From contig JANRFH010000003.1 in the NCBI GenBank assembly GCA_030725745.1, forward strand, positions 1 through 64,000: 64,000 bases of DNA, given 5' to 3'. The notes under the pieces were generated by a model that saw nothing but the letters and a program-made list of their open reading frames with translations, was not told the origin of the DNA and ran no database searches. How positions within the stretch are numbered: position 1 is the first letter of the stretch; each line of letters opens with the position of its first letter. Below, piece after piece: positions 24,545 through 34,200 of this stretch. The translations under genes and the position numbers were made by a program. This DNA is from Akkermansiaceae bacterium (GTDB lineage: Bacteria > Verrucomicrobiota > Verrucomicrobiia > Verrucomicrobiales > Akkermansiaceae).

Positions 24545-26770
24545 TCACTTGGTTTCCATCAGATAAACCCCATCCCACCCCGCATCAGGTGGATGGATCG
24601 CCAATTGTTGGCAACGGGAGATCATGATACGAGAGGGATTGATATCTGAGCCGGATTTTCCTCCGAATTGATTAGGCTCCAGATCGACGCTTTGAAGAAA
24701 GTATCGCTGGGCTCCTTCCCAATCCATGGCCTGATAGAGAGCAAGACCTTGTGCGTAGAGGGCAAGGCACTCAAGTGTGCGATCCTCCACATGATCCTTC
24801 AATCCTACCACCTCGTAGATGGATACGGGCTCGCTCCTGCCTTTCACGACGATCTTATCGAGATTTCGGAATACCACATGATCCCCACCATATTTCACAC
24901 AATCCCGATAGGTTGACTCTGTAACCATGCTTAAAACACCGTATGCCTTCGCTCCGGATTCCATGCGTGCGGCGAGGTTCACGTTATCACCCATCATGGT
25001 GAAGTTGAACCGCGCCGGACTACCCATGTTGCCGACGATGACCATACCACTGTTCAAACCGATCCTGGAGCGCATGCTACCGACGACCTCCGGCCATTTA
25101 TCTCCCTCCGACCGCCATTTTTCCCTCAGTTCCTCCAGTCTGATCTGGACGAGCTGGGAAGTCACGCAAGCCCGGTAGGCATGGTCTTCCATGGTAGTGA
25201 GGCCACCAAACATGGCCACCACCGCATCGCCGATGTATTTGTCCAGCGCCCCGTTCTGGGAGAAAATGATATCGGTGCAGGCCGTGAGATATTCGTTCAT
25301 CAACTCGACAAGCTTGTCGGGTGGCAACAATTCCGAAAATGCGGAGAAGGCCTGGATGTCACTGAAATAAGCGGTAATCTCTCTCTCCACTCCGCCAAGT
25401 TGCGGACTCTCTCCGGTTTTTACCATTTGCTCCACCAACTCGGGAGAGACATAGGTGCCAAACATGCCTTTGATCTTTTTTTTCGCCCGTTGCTCATCCA
25501 CCAACTGCCATCCGAAAGCCATCACGCAGGTCATGACGGTCGAGCCGAGGGGAGCTGTCAGCGGAACCTCCAAGTGGTTCGATGTGAAGAGCCAACATGC
25601 GCCACCGATATATAGCAGGACTAACAGAAGTGCTAAAAACTTGTAGCGTATCTCGTCCCCGCGCCGCATGAGGGCGAGAGCTACCACTGCGATCGTCAGC
25701 AAGAATGTAAGACCATGATTAGCACACTTCGGGAGATGCCGGATGTAATTGCCCGAAACAAAGGTCTTAACGAGATTTCCGTGAAAACCTACCTGTGGCA
25801 CGGGCGATTCGTCGAAAGGAGTTTCCGCCAAGTCCTGAAGCATCGGATCCACCGGGCCTACTAGGACGATGGCATCCTTGAACTGATCGAAAAACTCTCG
25901 CCCGATTTTTTGATTCTGAGGATCCGCGTCCTCCAGCAGGGCGAGGTTCTGACCGATGTCGGCGACGCTACAGCGAGGATTTTCCGGTGAAATCCAGCGA
26001 GAAAACCAGTTCACCTCAACAAGCTGTTCACGCTGTATCGGTATGGATGTAAGAAGGCTGCCGTCCGGATTGTGGACTTCCATCCGGTCTGGATAGCGCA
26101 CCAGTGAATCAACCGTGACCCCCCAATGAATCAACGCCAGCTGCAACGACATCGGATAGAAAGATCCGATCGAGGCATCGGCATAGATCGGCGCGAAGCG
26201 GGGTACGCCTTTGTAGGTGTCGATTAAGCCCGCAGTGCCCCATGAAGGCCCCATGATCGGGTAAGCGGGAAGCTCGGGGGTATCGTTTTTAGCAGGATCG
26301 GTCGCCCCATCGAAAACCCACGGAAACTTCCGCTTCTCTTGTAGCAATCCCTGCCCAGGCACGTAGGCGGCCGCGAGCACCACGTTCTTGTGCTGATGGA
26401 TCGACTTGCCGAACTGCATCCGGCCTTCTTTCTGTTCGTCAATTCCGAAATCGGCGAATGAGTTTTCCGAAAACAGGACATCGAAGCCCACCGCCTTCAC
26501 CTGCCCCTCGACAAAGAGAGCGTCAATCAGCTGGGCGTAGCGGCTATGATTCCACGGCCAGCGATAGGCCTGGATCGCCTCGTTGTCTATATCCACATAG
26601 ACGATCTTGAGGGGTGAAGCCATTTCACCACGCATCCGATAGCGCAGATCCAATAAGCGATTTTCCAAAAATTGCAGGTATCCGAAATGCCCGAAGAGGC
26701 ACCATAAAATCGGCACTCCTAGGAACAGCACATACCGCAGCCAAGGAACTATCTTATGTGCCGCTTTCAA
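24545..26770 (-). CDS. CHASE2-domain adenylate cyclase
   Basis: The 741-residue membrane protein has an N-terminal helix, an extracytoplasmic CHASE2 sensor (about 35-320, IVYVDIDNEAIQAYRWPW, VGFDVLFSE, IVLVGP), three membrane helices (about 350-440) and a class III cyclase domain. ITAYFSDIQAFSAFSE and YIGDAVVAMFGG carry the two metal Asp residues. GALDKYIGD and MMGDNVNLAARME carry the Lys and Asp that favour ATP, plus the Asn/Arg pair. It should make cAMP in response to an envelope signal. It overlaps the FecR gene by four bases. Confidence 0.9.
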   Translation of the reverse strand: MKAAHKIVPWLRYVLFLGVPILWCLFGHFGYLQFLENRLLDLRYRMRGEMASPLKIVYVDIDNEAIQAYRWPWNHSRYAQLIDALFVEGQVKAVGFDVLFSENSFADFGIDEQKEGRMQFGKSIHQHKNVVLAAAYVPGQGLLQEKRKFPWVFDGATDPAKNDTPELPAYPIMGPSWGTAGLIDTYKGVPRFAPIYADASIGSFYPMSLQLALIHWGVTVDSLVRYPDRMEVHNPDGSLLTSIPIQREQLVEVNWFSRWISPENPRCSVADIGQNLALLEDADPQNQKIGREFFDQFKDAIVLVGPVDPMLQDLAETPFDESPVPQVGFHGNLVKTFVSGNYIRHLPKCANHGLTFLLTIAVVALALMRRGDEIRYKFLALLLVLLYIGGACWLFTSNHLEVPLTAPLGSTVMTCVMAFGWQLVDEQRAKKKIKGMFGTYVSPELVEQMVKTGESPQLGGVEREITAYFSDIQAFSAFSELLPPDKLVELMNEYLTACTDIIFSQNGALDKYIGDAVVAMFGGLTTMEDHAYRACVTSQLVQIRLEELREKWRSEGDKWPEVVGSMRSRIGLNSGMVIVGNMGSPARFNFTMMGDNVNLAARMESGAKAYGVLSMVTESTYRDCVKYGGDHVVFRNLDKIVVKGRSEPVSIYEVVGLKDHVEDRTLECLALYAQGLALYQAMDWEGAQRYFLQSVDLEPNQFGGKSGSDINPSRIMISRCQQLAIHPPDAGWDGVYLMETK

Positions 26771-27699
26771 TTTGGAGCGCCGTTAGCCGGAGGATTGGCA
26801 TCGGTCACAGGCTTGGGATTAACGGGTGGCAACTGCTGATCTGTGAATTGGAAGATTTGCATCAAATCCATCTCGGGGGCATCGAAAACGACCGTTTCCG
26901 CGTCAACATCTCCTTCGGTTGCCACACGTTCGATCATGGCCAGACGATCCGCCGGGATATCCTGAACCCGCCTGCTGATGATCTCGACGACGGTGCTTTC
27001 TCCCGTCACGGGATCCATTGCCGTTCTGAATGATATGACCACTTCCTTACCGGCGGGGACGACAGACACATTGCCCTCGTTATCGGTAAATGAAACCTCC
27101 CCTTCTGTGACACTCAGGGTGAATGTGCCCGTATCTGTGCCATTCTGGTTGGGAAGATAGGAGACGGCAAAGGTGGTTCCCCGGACTCCTGCGGCACCTA
27201 CCGGGGTATCGACGGTAAAGGACGATCCCTTTTCAAGACGGAGCTTTTTCACCTTACATACGACTTCACCATTCTTAAGATTGAGTTTCGTTGTGGAAGT
27301 GGTGGGTTCCTCGGTCGCGTTTGCCATTGCGAAAGGTGTGGAAAACGGATCTTGAATGAATTCCGAAATCACGAGCTTGGATTTTTCGAGCACGTTGATG
27401 GTGGATCCATTTGAGAAAACAAGCGTCGCTTTCGAAGCTTCGCCAGAAAAAACCGTGTGGTTTTCAGTGATGACGTCTTTCTTCTTCAGACTTCGTGGTG
27501 ACTCATTTTCCGCTTCAACCGCCTCGACCTTTTTAGCCAGATCGGCAACCACCACTTTGCCAGGGGGGTTACCTTTGCCAATGGGATGCTTCTGATCTAA
27601 TTTCTGACCCAATTCCGCAGATGATGATGCGGTGAATGTGATCCATGCGCAAAATGCAATTGCAGATAGCAATCGCAAAGAATTGTTGCAGGTAGCCAT
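26767..27699 (-). CDS. Secreted FecR-domain protein
   Basis: The product of about 310 residues has a signal peptide (SLRLLSAIAFCAWITFTASS) and a FecR domain (about 80-210) with TLVFSNGSTINVLEKSKL, FTVDTPVGAAGVRGTTFAVS and a SVTEGEVSFTD strand. The tail is acidic and Pro-rich (about 250-310). FecR domains are usually periplasmic, and when paired with CHASE2 cyclases they probably modulate or present a ligand to the sensor. That pairing is inferred here from the ATGA overlap. The likely start is ATG 27699; a TTG at 27705 is possible. Confidence 0.83.
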   Translation of the reverse strand: MATCNNSLRLLSAIAFCAWITFTASSSAELGQKLDQKHPIGKGNPPGKVVVADLAKKVEAVEAENESPRSLKKKDVITENHTVFSGEASKATLVFSNGSTINVLEKSKLVISEFIQDPFSTPFAMANATEEPTTSTTKLNLKNGEVVCKVKKLRLEKGSSFTVDTPVGAAGVRGTTFAVSYLPNQNGTDTGTFTLSVTEGEVSFTDNEGNVSVVPAGKEVVISFRTAMDPVTGESTVVEIISRRVQDIPADRLAMIERVATEGDVDAETVVFDAPEMDLMQIFQFTDQQLPPVNPKPVTDANPPANGAPN

Positions 27700-27787
27700 T
27701 GGCAAAAACTGTAGAATCGGACTACGCTGTACAAGCTAATAGAATTCTCGTGACTTCATTTTCCACAGAAATCGACGGCCAGCAACG

Positions 27788-27822
27788 AAAGCGCGACAAC
27801 CTTCACGGTTCCCGCGCTTTTT
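27788..27822 (+). terminator. Hairpin with T-tail between fecR and ppc
   Basis: AAAGCGCG pairs with CGCGCTTT, an inner AACC pairs with GGTT, and a five-T run follows. The shape is that of a rho-independent terminator on the + strand, but no + strand gene ends here. It may shield ppc from read-through, or be a 5' leader structure for ppc or, on the other strand, the fecR leader. Confidence 0.35.
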
Positions 27823-27879
27823 CATTTCCTCATACTCCCGGCCTGCAACATGCTTTCCCCGCAACGACCTTCTTTCTTA

Positions 27880-27899
27880 GGGTTTAAAATTTATAGTTT
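27880..27899 (+). repeat. AT-rich dispersed motif, copy 1 (upstream of ppc)
   Basis: The motif reads GGGTTTAAAATTTATAGTTT and ends eight bases before the ppc ATG. The same pattern occurs at 34679, 44741 and 62328, each time just upstream of a gene start or tRNA. It may be a promoter or leader element, or a small dispersed repeat. Confidence 0.5.
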
Positions 27900-27907
27900 C
27901 AATTTTC

Positions 27908-30649
27908 ATGCCATCCACACGCGACCAACTCCGCATCGAAGGCTTCGGCCTTATCGACGAACGCCTCACCTACCTCCTCGGTTGTCTTCAGGACGCCCTC
28001 AGCAGCGTCGGCGAGACAGAGCTTCTCTCCTACATGCCATGGTCGGGGAAAACTCCGCAGAAAGGTGAAAACCTTCCCGATGACTTGCCGAAGCTCTACT
28101 CCATCGGCTTCCAACTCCTAAACATGATCGAGGAACGCGTCGCCGCAGAGATCCGTCGTGAGCGCGAAAAAGCCCTCGGCGCAGATTCCATCCGTGGTCT
28201 CTGGCCGCAGGCGCTGCGTGACCTTCAAGCGATTGGCCTGAAGCCCGATCAGATTCTCGAAGTCCTCAGCGAGGTCAATGTCCAGCCAGTCCTCACCGCC
28301 CACCCGACTGAGGCGAAACGTGAATCCGTCCGTGCGCGCCAACGCTCACTCTATGACGAACTCGTCCGCAACGAATACCCGAAACATACTGATCGTGAGA
28401 AGCGCCGCATCCGCGAGCGGGTCGTCACCACTCTGGAGACCCTTTGGCTAACTGCGGAAATCCACATGGTGCGCCCGGACATTAGCTCCGAGCTGCGCAA
28501 CGCCATCCATTACCTCCGTGACCTTTTCCCGACGGCTATCAACAGACTGGATCTCCATTTCACCGAGGCATGGCGCGACGCTGGCCTGCCGCTTGAGCTA
28601 CTCCGATCAGCAGGAAACATCCCACACCTCAGCTTTGGCTCGTGGATCGGCGGCGACCGCGATGGACACCCGCTCGTCACCCCGCCAGTCACCGAATTCA
28701 CACTCGGCGAGCTGCGCACCGCCGCACTTCAGCTCCTACAAGGAGAGCTCGCCGGTCTTGCCGCACAGCTCACCATTTCCCGCCAGCTCATGCCCATTCC
28801 GGAGGAACTCCAGGATCGCATCGATGAGCTGAGCTTCATCATCGGGAACGAAGTCGCCGTGACGGAAATCCTCGACCGTCAGTCCGAGGAGCCATGGAGG
28901 CAGCTCGCCAGCCTTATGGCGCTCATGCTTTCCGAGCAAATCAAAGGCAACGGTGGCTATGCAAATCCAGCTGCGCTTTCCGCAGATCTGGATCTCATTT
29001 CCCGCACCCTCGTCGATGCGAACTGCCGCCTTCTCGATGAACAGGCCATTCGTCCCGTACGCCACAAGATCGAGATGTTTGGCTTCCACCTCACCACCCT
29101 CGACGTCCGCCAGAACTCCGAATTCCACGACAATGCCATCGCCGAAATCCTCACCGCCGCCGGTGTCGAAGACGGAGCAAATTTCCCCACATGGCCGGAG
29201 GAAAAACGCCTCGCCTTCCTCAACGAGGAGCTGAAATCCACCCGCCCATTCCTGCACGATGGCGCACGCATCGGTGAATACGCGGACAATGTCCTCGATA
29301 CCTACCGCGTCCTCGTCCGCCAATCGAAAGCACACGGCACCGCAGGCCTCGGCTCGCTCATCGTCTCGATGACACGCCAGCTCTCCGATCTCCTCGCCGT
29401 CTATCTCCTCGCCCGCGAGGCCGGACTCATGAACCACCCCGAGGGCGGCATGGCCTGCCCCCTCCCTGTTGTCCCGCTTTTCGAAACGATGGACGACCTC
29501 CACAACTCACCCGGCATTCTCGGTGCCTTCCTCGACCACCCGCTCACCGCCCGCTCCATCGCCACTATGGCGAAACCCGAGCAGCAAATCATGCTCGGCT
29601 ACTCGGATTCTAACAAAGACTGCGGCATCCTCGCCGCCCAAGTCGCCCTCCAGCGTGCTCAATCCGCACTCACCAAGGTCGGTCAGGAAAAAGGCGTGAA
29701 ACTCTGCTTCTTCCACGGCCGCGGAGGCACAATTTCTCGCGGAGCAGGCCCCACCCATTGGTTCATGGCCGCTCTCCCTCACGGTGCCATGTCCGGCTCT
29801 TTCCGCATGACAGAGCAAGGCGAAACCATCGCCCAGAAATACGCAAACCTCGCCAACGCCACCTACAATCTAGAGCTCCTGCTCGCCGGTGCTGCGGTAA
29901 ACACCGCCCGCCACAAACACCTAAAAGAAGTCGCTGATCCCGCCGAGCGTTTCCTCGACACCCTCTCGGACTCCTCCCAGAAAGCCTACCAAGCCCTCCT
30001 GAAATCCGACGGCTTCATCGGATTCTACCGCCAGGCCACACCTATCGACGCCTTGGAAAACGCACGCATCGGCTCCCGCCCTGCTCGCCGCACCGGGAAA
30101 AAATCGCACTCCATCTCGGATCTGCGCGCCATCCCGTGGGTCTTTTCGTGGACACAAGCACGTTTCTACCTGCCCGGCTGGTATGGTGTCGGCACCGCAC
30201 TCTCCCAGCTCAAGGAAGCCTCGCCGGACGACTTCATTGCACTCAAGGAAGCCCTGAAAACTTCTACCTTCCTCGCCTACGTCCTCACCAATGTCGAGAC
30301 CAACCTCGCCTCCGCCAACCTTGAACTCATGCAAGGCTACGCCGGCCTCGTCACCGATGAGGAAAACAGAAACCTCTTCACCAAACGCATCACCGATGAA
30401 TTCAAGCTCACCGGGCAGCTCCTCACCGAGCTATTCGATGGCTCCATGGCAGAACGCCGCCCACGCATGGCCAAAACCCTTGAAATCCGCGAGGCTCCGC
30501 TGAAAATCCTCCACCAGCAGCAGATCGACCTTCTCAAGGAATGGCGCGGCCACATGGATGCGGAAAACCAAACCGCCGCCGACGCCCTCCTCCCCAAGCT
30601 CCTCCTCTCCATCAACGCCATCGCCTCCGGCCTGCGGACGACGGGGTAA
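27908..30649 (+). CDS. ppc: Phosphoenolpyruvate carboxylase
   Basis: This biotin-independent enzyme carboxylates PEP to oxaloacetate, an anaplerotic step feeding the TCA cycle. The 913-residue protein has the catalytic His motif VLTAHPTEAKRESV (about 137-150), the FGSWIGGDRDGHP block (about 245), LGYSDSNKD (about 563), the Gly-rich loop FHGRGGTISRGAGPTHW (about 603-619), AIPWVFSWTQAR and a C-terminus ending in ASGLRTTG, close to the conserved xxNTG end. It is full length. The gene is monocistronic, with the AT-rich motif upstream and a palindromic element downstream. Confidence 0.97.
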   Translation: MPSTRDQLRIEGFGLIDERLTYLLGCLQDALSSVGETELLSYMPWSGKTPQKGENLPDDLPKLYSIGFQLLNMIEERVAAEIRREREKALGADSIRGLWPQALRDLQAIGLKPDQILEVLSEVNVQPVLTAHPTEAKRESVRARQRSLYDELVRNEYPKHTDREKRRIRERVVTTLETLWLTAEIHMVRPDISSELRNAIHYLRDLFPTAINRLDLHFTEAWRDAGLPLELLRSAGNIPHLSFGSWIGGDRDGHPLVTPPVTEFTLGELRTAALQLLQGELAGLAAQLTISRQLMPIPEELQDRIDELSFIIGNEVAVTEILDRQSEEPWRQLASLMALMLSEQIKGNGGYANPAALSADLDLISRTLVDANCRLLDEQAIRPVRHKIEMFGFHLTTLDVRQNSEFHDNAIAEILTAAGVEDGANFPTWPEEKRLAFLNEELKSTRPFLHDGARIGEYADNVLDTYRVLVRQSKAHGTAGLGSLIVSMTRQLSDLLAVYLLAREAGLMNHPEGGMACPLPVVPLFETMDDLHNSPGILGAFLDHPLTARSIATMAKPEQQIMLGYSDSNKDCGILAAQVALQRAQSALTKVGQEKGVKLCFFHGRGGTISRGAGPTHWFMAALPHGAMSGSFRMTEQGETIAQKYANLANATYNLELLLAGAAVNTARHKHLKEVADPAERFLDTLSDSSQKAYQALLKSDGFIGFYRQATPIDALENARIGSRPARRTGKKSHSISDLRAIPWVFSWTQARFYLPGWYGVGTALSQLKEASPDDFIALKEALKTSTFLAYVLTNVETNLASANLELMQGYAGLVTDEENRNLFTKRITDEFKLTGQLLTELFDGSMAERRPRMAKTLEIREAPLKILHQQQIDLLKEWRGHMDAENQTAADALLPKLLLSINAIASGLRTTG

Positions 30650-30655
30650 GCAAAA

Positions 30656-30821
30656 GGCAGGGATGGCTTTCCAAGCCGTCCGGAAAAGGGTTAGGCTCGA
30701 TCATCAGAAAAGCGGAATCCTCCCGCCTTCCAAGCCCTATGCGGACAGGTCATGGGGTGGCGTGTATCCGCGTGAGGAATCGTAGCCACAGAGCGGACGG
30801 CGCGGAGCGACCATCCCTGCC
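30656..30821 (+). repeat. Palindromic intergenic element A
   Basis: Terminal arms GGCAGGGATGG (30656-30666) and CCATCCCTGCC (30811-30821) are exact inverted repeats. A second inner pair, GCCGTCCG (30675-30682) and CGGACGGC (30794-30801), is also exact. The interior of about 110 bases includes two TTCCAAGCC words. There is no coding capacity, so this looks like a small non-autonomous palindromic repeat (MITE or REP-like). Confidence 0.65.
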
Positions 30822-30890
30822 CATCTCTCAAGATCAAATAGGCGGCAAACTTCAACGATTTATAGAAGTCGTGCCAAATGAAGAACTACC

Positions 30891-31532
30891 TTAAATCGCC
30901 GGAGGGATGATCAGCTCATCCCCCGCCTGAGGCTCGATGGGGCCGAAGCCGGGCATCGGGCTACCGATCGCTCCTTCCTGCTCGACGCTGGTAATCTTCA
31001 CCTTGCCGAGGATGCCGGTGTTCCGGCGGATGCCTAGAATCGTACCGACCTGAACGTGCTCCGGCAGAACCACTTCGATGACGACGAATCCGCCCGCTGC
31101 CGGGTCATTCATGAATTGCTGCACGCGGCCGATGAGCAGGGCGTCGCGAATCAGTCGCGCACGGCGTAACTCGTTGTCACCATTCTCAAGCTCGCGCTGG
31201 CCGATCAAGCCCGCCTCATCGCGGTAGGTGTCTGCTTTCTTTTCGGCGAGTTCTTTTTCCTCCGCCAGTGCAGCGATCTCCGCCTCTTTCGCGGCGAGTT
31301 CTTCTTTCATCCGATCCACCGAAGTCGGCTCTGGAGTAGGATTCGAGCGCATCTGTTGAAGTTGCTTTTCCAATTGGAGCTTATCCTGCTCCGCACGAAG
31401 CTGGTCGATCTGGTTCTGGATGCGCGTCAGCTCGCTTTGCGGTGCGTTGCTCACTCCATCTTTCATGCCTTGGAAAGAGAGCACCACCGCCGCAAGCAGC
31501 AGCGCGAAGGTAGCTCCCAAAAGAATCGTCAT
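30891..31532 (-). CDS. Membrane-anchored coiled-coil protein of unknown function
   Basis: The 213-residue protein has an N-terminal membrane helix (TILLGATFALLLAAVVLSFQ), a long charged coiled coil (about 35-105, with a QLRAEQDKLQLEKQLQQM stretch and repeated AAKEAEIAALAEEKE), and a small C-terminal beta-rich domain with GGFVVIEVVLPEHVQVGTIL and KVKITSVEQEGAIG. The domain resembles a short OB or SH3-like fold found in envelope proteins, but no family is recognised. The start is ATG 31532; longer upstream frames overlap the xseA side. It is divergent from xseA. Confidence 0.7.
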   Translation of the reverse strand: MTILLGATFALLLAAVVLSFQGMKDGVSNAPQSELTRIQNQIDQLRAEQDKLQLEKQLQQMRSNPTPEPTSVDRMKEELAAKEAEIAALAEEKELAEKKADTYRDEAGLIGQRELENGDNELRRARLIRDALLIGRVQQFMNDPAAGGFVVIEVVLPEHVQVGTILGIRRNTGILGKVKITSVEQEGAIGSPMPGFGPIEPQAGDELIIPPAI

Positions 31533-31599
31533 TGTGTTCACGTGGGGAAAATGTCCCGCCTCACGCCCGATGTCAACGCAGGTGAATGCCCCAGAAATC

Positions 31600-32955
31600 A
31601 TGCGTCCACACGCGATCCGTGTTGGACGCAGGCCGTCTGATGCACGAAGATCCCGCGCGGTGGATCTATTCTCAGACATCCCGAAAAAGGAAACCAAAGC
31701 GCTCACCATCACCCAGCTGGTGAGGAAAATGAAGCGTGCCATCGAGACGGAGGTAGGCAAGCTCTGGATCGAGGGAGAGGTCTCAAACCTCCGCAAACAA
31801 GCCAGCGGCCATTGGTATTTCTCCCTAAAAGACGAAGGAGCACAAATCTCCTGCGCCATGTTTTCCGCCCGCAATCGCGAGGGCTCAGAGCATCTCGAAG
31901 ACGGCGCAAAAGTCCGTGCCTTCGCGGACTCAACCGTCTACCTCGCACGCGGCCAGCTCCAAGTCGTCGTGGAAAAATGTGAGCGCTCCGGCCTCGGCGA
32001 TCTCCAAGCAAAATTCGAGGCGCTCAAGAAAAAGCTCAATGCCGAAGGGCTCTTCGATGCTTCTCGCAGGAGACAGCTCCCACCCTTTCCGCGCACCATC
32101 GGCATCGTCACCTCGCCCACAGGAGCCGTCATCCAGGACATCATGAACGTCCTCTCCCGCCGCGCGCCGTGGGTGCAGCCCGTGCTTTTCCCAGTCCGCG
32201 TGCAGGGAAAAGGAGCCGAGCGCGAAATCGCCGAGGCCATCCGCAAGCTCAACTCCCCGGAAAAATTCGGCTACCCCCGCTGCGATCTCCTCATCGTCGG
32301 CCGTGGCGGCGGCTCGTTGGAAGATCTCTGGTGCTTCAACGAGGAAATCACCGCCCGCGCCATCGCCGGATCGCAAATCCCCATCATCTCCGCCGTCGGC
32401 CATGAGATCGATTTCACCATCGCCGATTTCGTCGCGGATCTCCGCGCACCCACCCCATCAGCCGCCGCAGAGCTAGCTGTGCCGGATGCTGCAGAGCTAC
32501 GCGCCTCGCTGGAATACACCCGCAACCGTCTCCACCGCTCCCTACGGAATCTCTTCCGCGAACCCCAGCAACGTCTTGATTCCCTGCGCGAAACTCTAAA
32601 CTCATCCGCAGACGCCACCCTTCGAGATCATTCCCGCAAGCTCCGCGAGCTGCAACTCCGCCACCGCTCACTCCACCCGCTCAGTCTCCTCGAGCGCCGC
32701 CGCGAGAATCTTGCTGCCCTCGGAAAAAACCTCGAACGTGCCGTGGCAGACCGCCTTTTCCGCCAAACCGAACGCCTCTCTCGCCTCAGCAACCTCATCC
32801 GCACCCTCGGCCCCGAATCCGCCTTCAAGCGCGGCTTCTCCATTACCACTGATGCCGATGGGAAAATTCTCCGCTCTACAAAAGCCATCAAATCCGGCCA
32901 AAAAATTCGCACCAAACTCATCGACGGAGAAATCAACTCCACCGTCCAAAACTGA
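31600..32955 (+). CDS. xseA: Exodeoxyribonuclease VII large subunit
   Basis: XseA with XseB degrades single-stranded DNA. The protein of about 451 residues has an N-terminal OB fold (ALTITQLVRKMKRAIETEVG, LWIEGEVSNLRKQASGHWYF) and the catalytic region with IGIVTSPTGAVIQDI, LLIVGRGGGSLEDLWCFNEE and IISAVGHEIDFTIADFVAD, all diagnostic. It then has a long coiled-coil arm and a C-terminal KRGFSI element. ATG 31600 is the first ATG clear of the divergent gene; GTG 31660 (VDLFSDIPKK) is equally plausible. No xseB was seen beside it. Confidence 0.93.
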   Translation: MRPHAIRVGRRPSDARRSRAVDLFSDIPKKETKALTITQLVRKMKRAIETEVGKLWIEGEVSNLRKQASGHWYFSLKDEGAQISCAMFSARNREGSEHLEDGAKVRAFADSTVYLARGQLQVVVEKCERSGLGDLQAKFEALKKKLNAEGLFDASRRRQLPPFPRTIGIVTSPTGAVIQDIMNVLSRRAPWVQPVLFPVRVQGKGAEREIAEAIRKLNSPEKFGYPRCDLLIVGRGGGSLEDLWCFNEEITARAIAGSQIPIISAVGHEIDFTIADFVADLRAPTPSAAAELAVPDAAELRASLEYTRNRLHRSLRNLFREPQQRLDSLRETLNSSADATLRDHSRKLRELQLRHRSLHPLSLLERRRENLAALGKNLERAVADRLFRQTERLSRLSNLIRTLGPESAFKRGFSITTDADGKILRSTKAIKSGQKIRTKLIDGEINSTVQN

Positions 32956-32966
32956 AAACCACCCTT

Positions 32967-33332
32967 ATGATCGCCGCCATCATCGAACCCATCGAGCCGC
33001 AATTCCCGCTCGCCATCACCATCCTCGCCTACGTCGCCACCGGCGCGCTCGTCCTCATCCTGCTGCTACTGGTCAATATCCACGCACGCCTCGGCATCGT
33101 CGCCGGCAAGCTTTCCGCAAAAAGCAGCAGATCATCCATCTCCGTGAAAGCCCCCGCCGAGGAGCCAGAGCCACAGGAAATATCCGAACCAGAACCCGGA
33201 ACCCCTTTTCACGAATTCCTCACCGAAGACCCCACCCGCCGCTCACTCACCAAGAAAGAACAGTCCAAGGCCTACCGTAAATGGCGCGCCGACAAAGGCC
33301 TAAATTGGTCGAAATCTTCCGAAGATAACTGA
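32967..33332 (+). CDS. Small single-pass membrane protein of unknown function
   Basis: The 121-residue protein has one membrane helix (about 17-40, [20 protein letters not shown]), an acidic Pro/Glu-rich linker (about 62-80) and a basic C-terminal tail with [19 protein letters not shown]. It lies 12 bases after xseA in the position where xseB might be expected, but it shows no XseB-like helix pattern. Function not recognised. Confidence 0.6.
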   Translation: MIAAIIEPIEPQFPLAITILAYVATGALVLILLLLVNIHARLGIVAGKLSAKSSRSSISVKAPAEEPEPQEISEPEPGTPFHEFLTEDPTRRSLTKKEQSKAYRKWRADKGLNWSKSSEDN

Positions 33333-33409
33333 ATTTCACCCATCTTCTACTTGCCCTCAGCCACATTGTCGCCATCCTATTCTTAGGAGAAAAATTTCCC
33401 TACATTTCT

Positions 33410-34162
33410 ATGAATCTCACTCTGAAAGTCTGGCGCCAGACCGGCCCGCGTTCCAAAGGATCCATCCACACCTACCCCGCTGAGGGCATCCCTGAAGAGG
33501 CGTCCTTCCTCGAAATGCTCGACATCGTCAACGAGCGCATCATCGAAAAGGGGGACGATCCCATTCACTTCGACCACGATTGCCGCGAGGGCATCTGCGG
33601 CTCCTGCTCTCTCACCATCAACGGTGTCCCCCACTCCAAGGAAAAGGGGATTACCACCTGCCAAGTGCACATGCGCAAATACAAGGACGGCGATACCATC
33701 TGGATCGAGCCCTTCCGCGCCCAGCCATTTCCCATCATCAAGGATCTCATCACGGATCGCTCCTCCTTCGACCGCATCATCGCCGCCGGTGGCTACATCG
33801 ACATCCGCACTGGTTCCGCCGTCGATGCAAACTCGCTCCCTATCCCCAAGGCCGACGCTGATTCTTCTTTCGATGCCGCCGCGTGCATCGGCTGCGGTGC
33901 CTGCGTTGCCGCCTGTAAAAACGCCTCGGCGATGCTCTTCGTTTCCGCGAAAGTCTCCCACCTCGGCCACCTTCCCCAAGGCCAGCCGGAACGCCAGAAA
34001 CGCGCCCTCTCGATGGTTCGCCAGATGGATGCCGAAGGCTTTGGAAACTGCACAAACCAATACGAATGCGAAGCCGCCTGCCCGAAGGAAATCTCCGTCG
34101 ATCACATCGCTCGCCTCAACCGTGATTACGGCAAAGCCGTCGTCGCGGAACAATTCGCCTAA
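33410..34162 (+). CDS. sdhB: Succinate dehydrogenase/fumarate reductase iron-sulfur subunit
   Basis: SdhB carries electrons from the flavoprotein SdhA to quinone. The 250-residue protein shows the [2Fe-2S] ligands in CREGICGSC plus a downstream TTC, the [4Fe-4S] set [13 protein letters not shown] (about 163-175) and the third cluster set around [14 protein letters not shown] (about 213-226). The length suits the Bacteroidetes/PVC-type SdhB. Unusually, neither sdhA nor sdhC is adjacent: the neighbours are a small membrane protein and msrB. Confidence 0.93.
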   Translation: MNLTLKVWRQTGPRSKGSIHTYPAEGIPEEASFLEMLDIVNERIIEKGDDPIHFDHDCREGICGSCSLTINGVPHSKEKGITTCQVHMRKYKDGDTIWIEPFRAQPFPIIKDLITDRSSFDRIIAAGGYIDIRTGSAVDANSLPIPKADADSSFDAAACIGCGACVAACKNASAMLFVSAKVSHLGHLPQGQPERQKRALSMVRQMDAEGFGNCTNQYECEAACPKEISVDHIARLNRDYGKAVVAEQFA

Positions 34163-34200
34163 GTGGCGGCGGATTTCATCCGCCCAGCCATATCCCTCCC

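Noticed and set aside
28736-29503. Long minus-strand open frame inside ppc
   Set aside because: Antisense shadow of a GC-rich conserved gene; low-complexity Glu/Gly-rich translation with no motifs.
31420-31599. N-terminal extension of XseA
   Set aside because: It overlaps the divergent coiled-coil gene and has no conserved residues; the OB fold begins after 31660.
33383-34153. Minus-strand frame opposite sdhB
   Set aside because: Gly/Ala/Asp-rich shadow; the iron-sulfur motifs are on the + strand.
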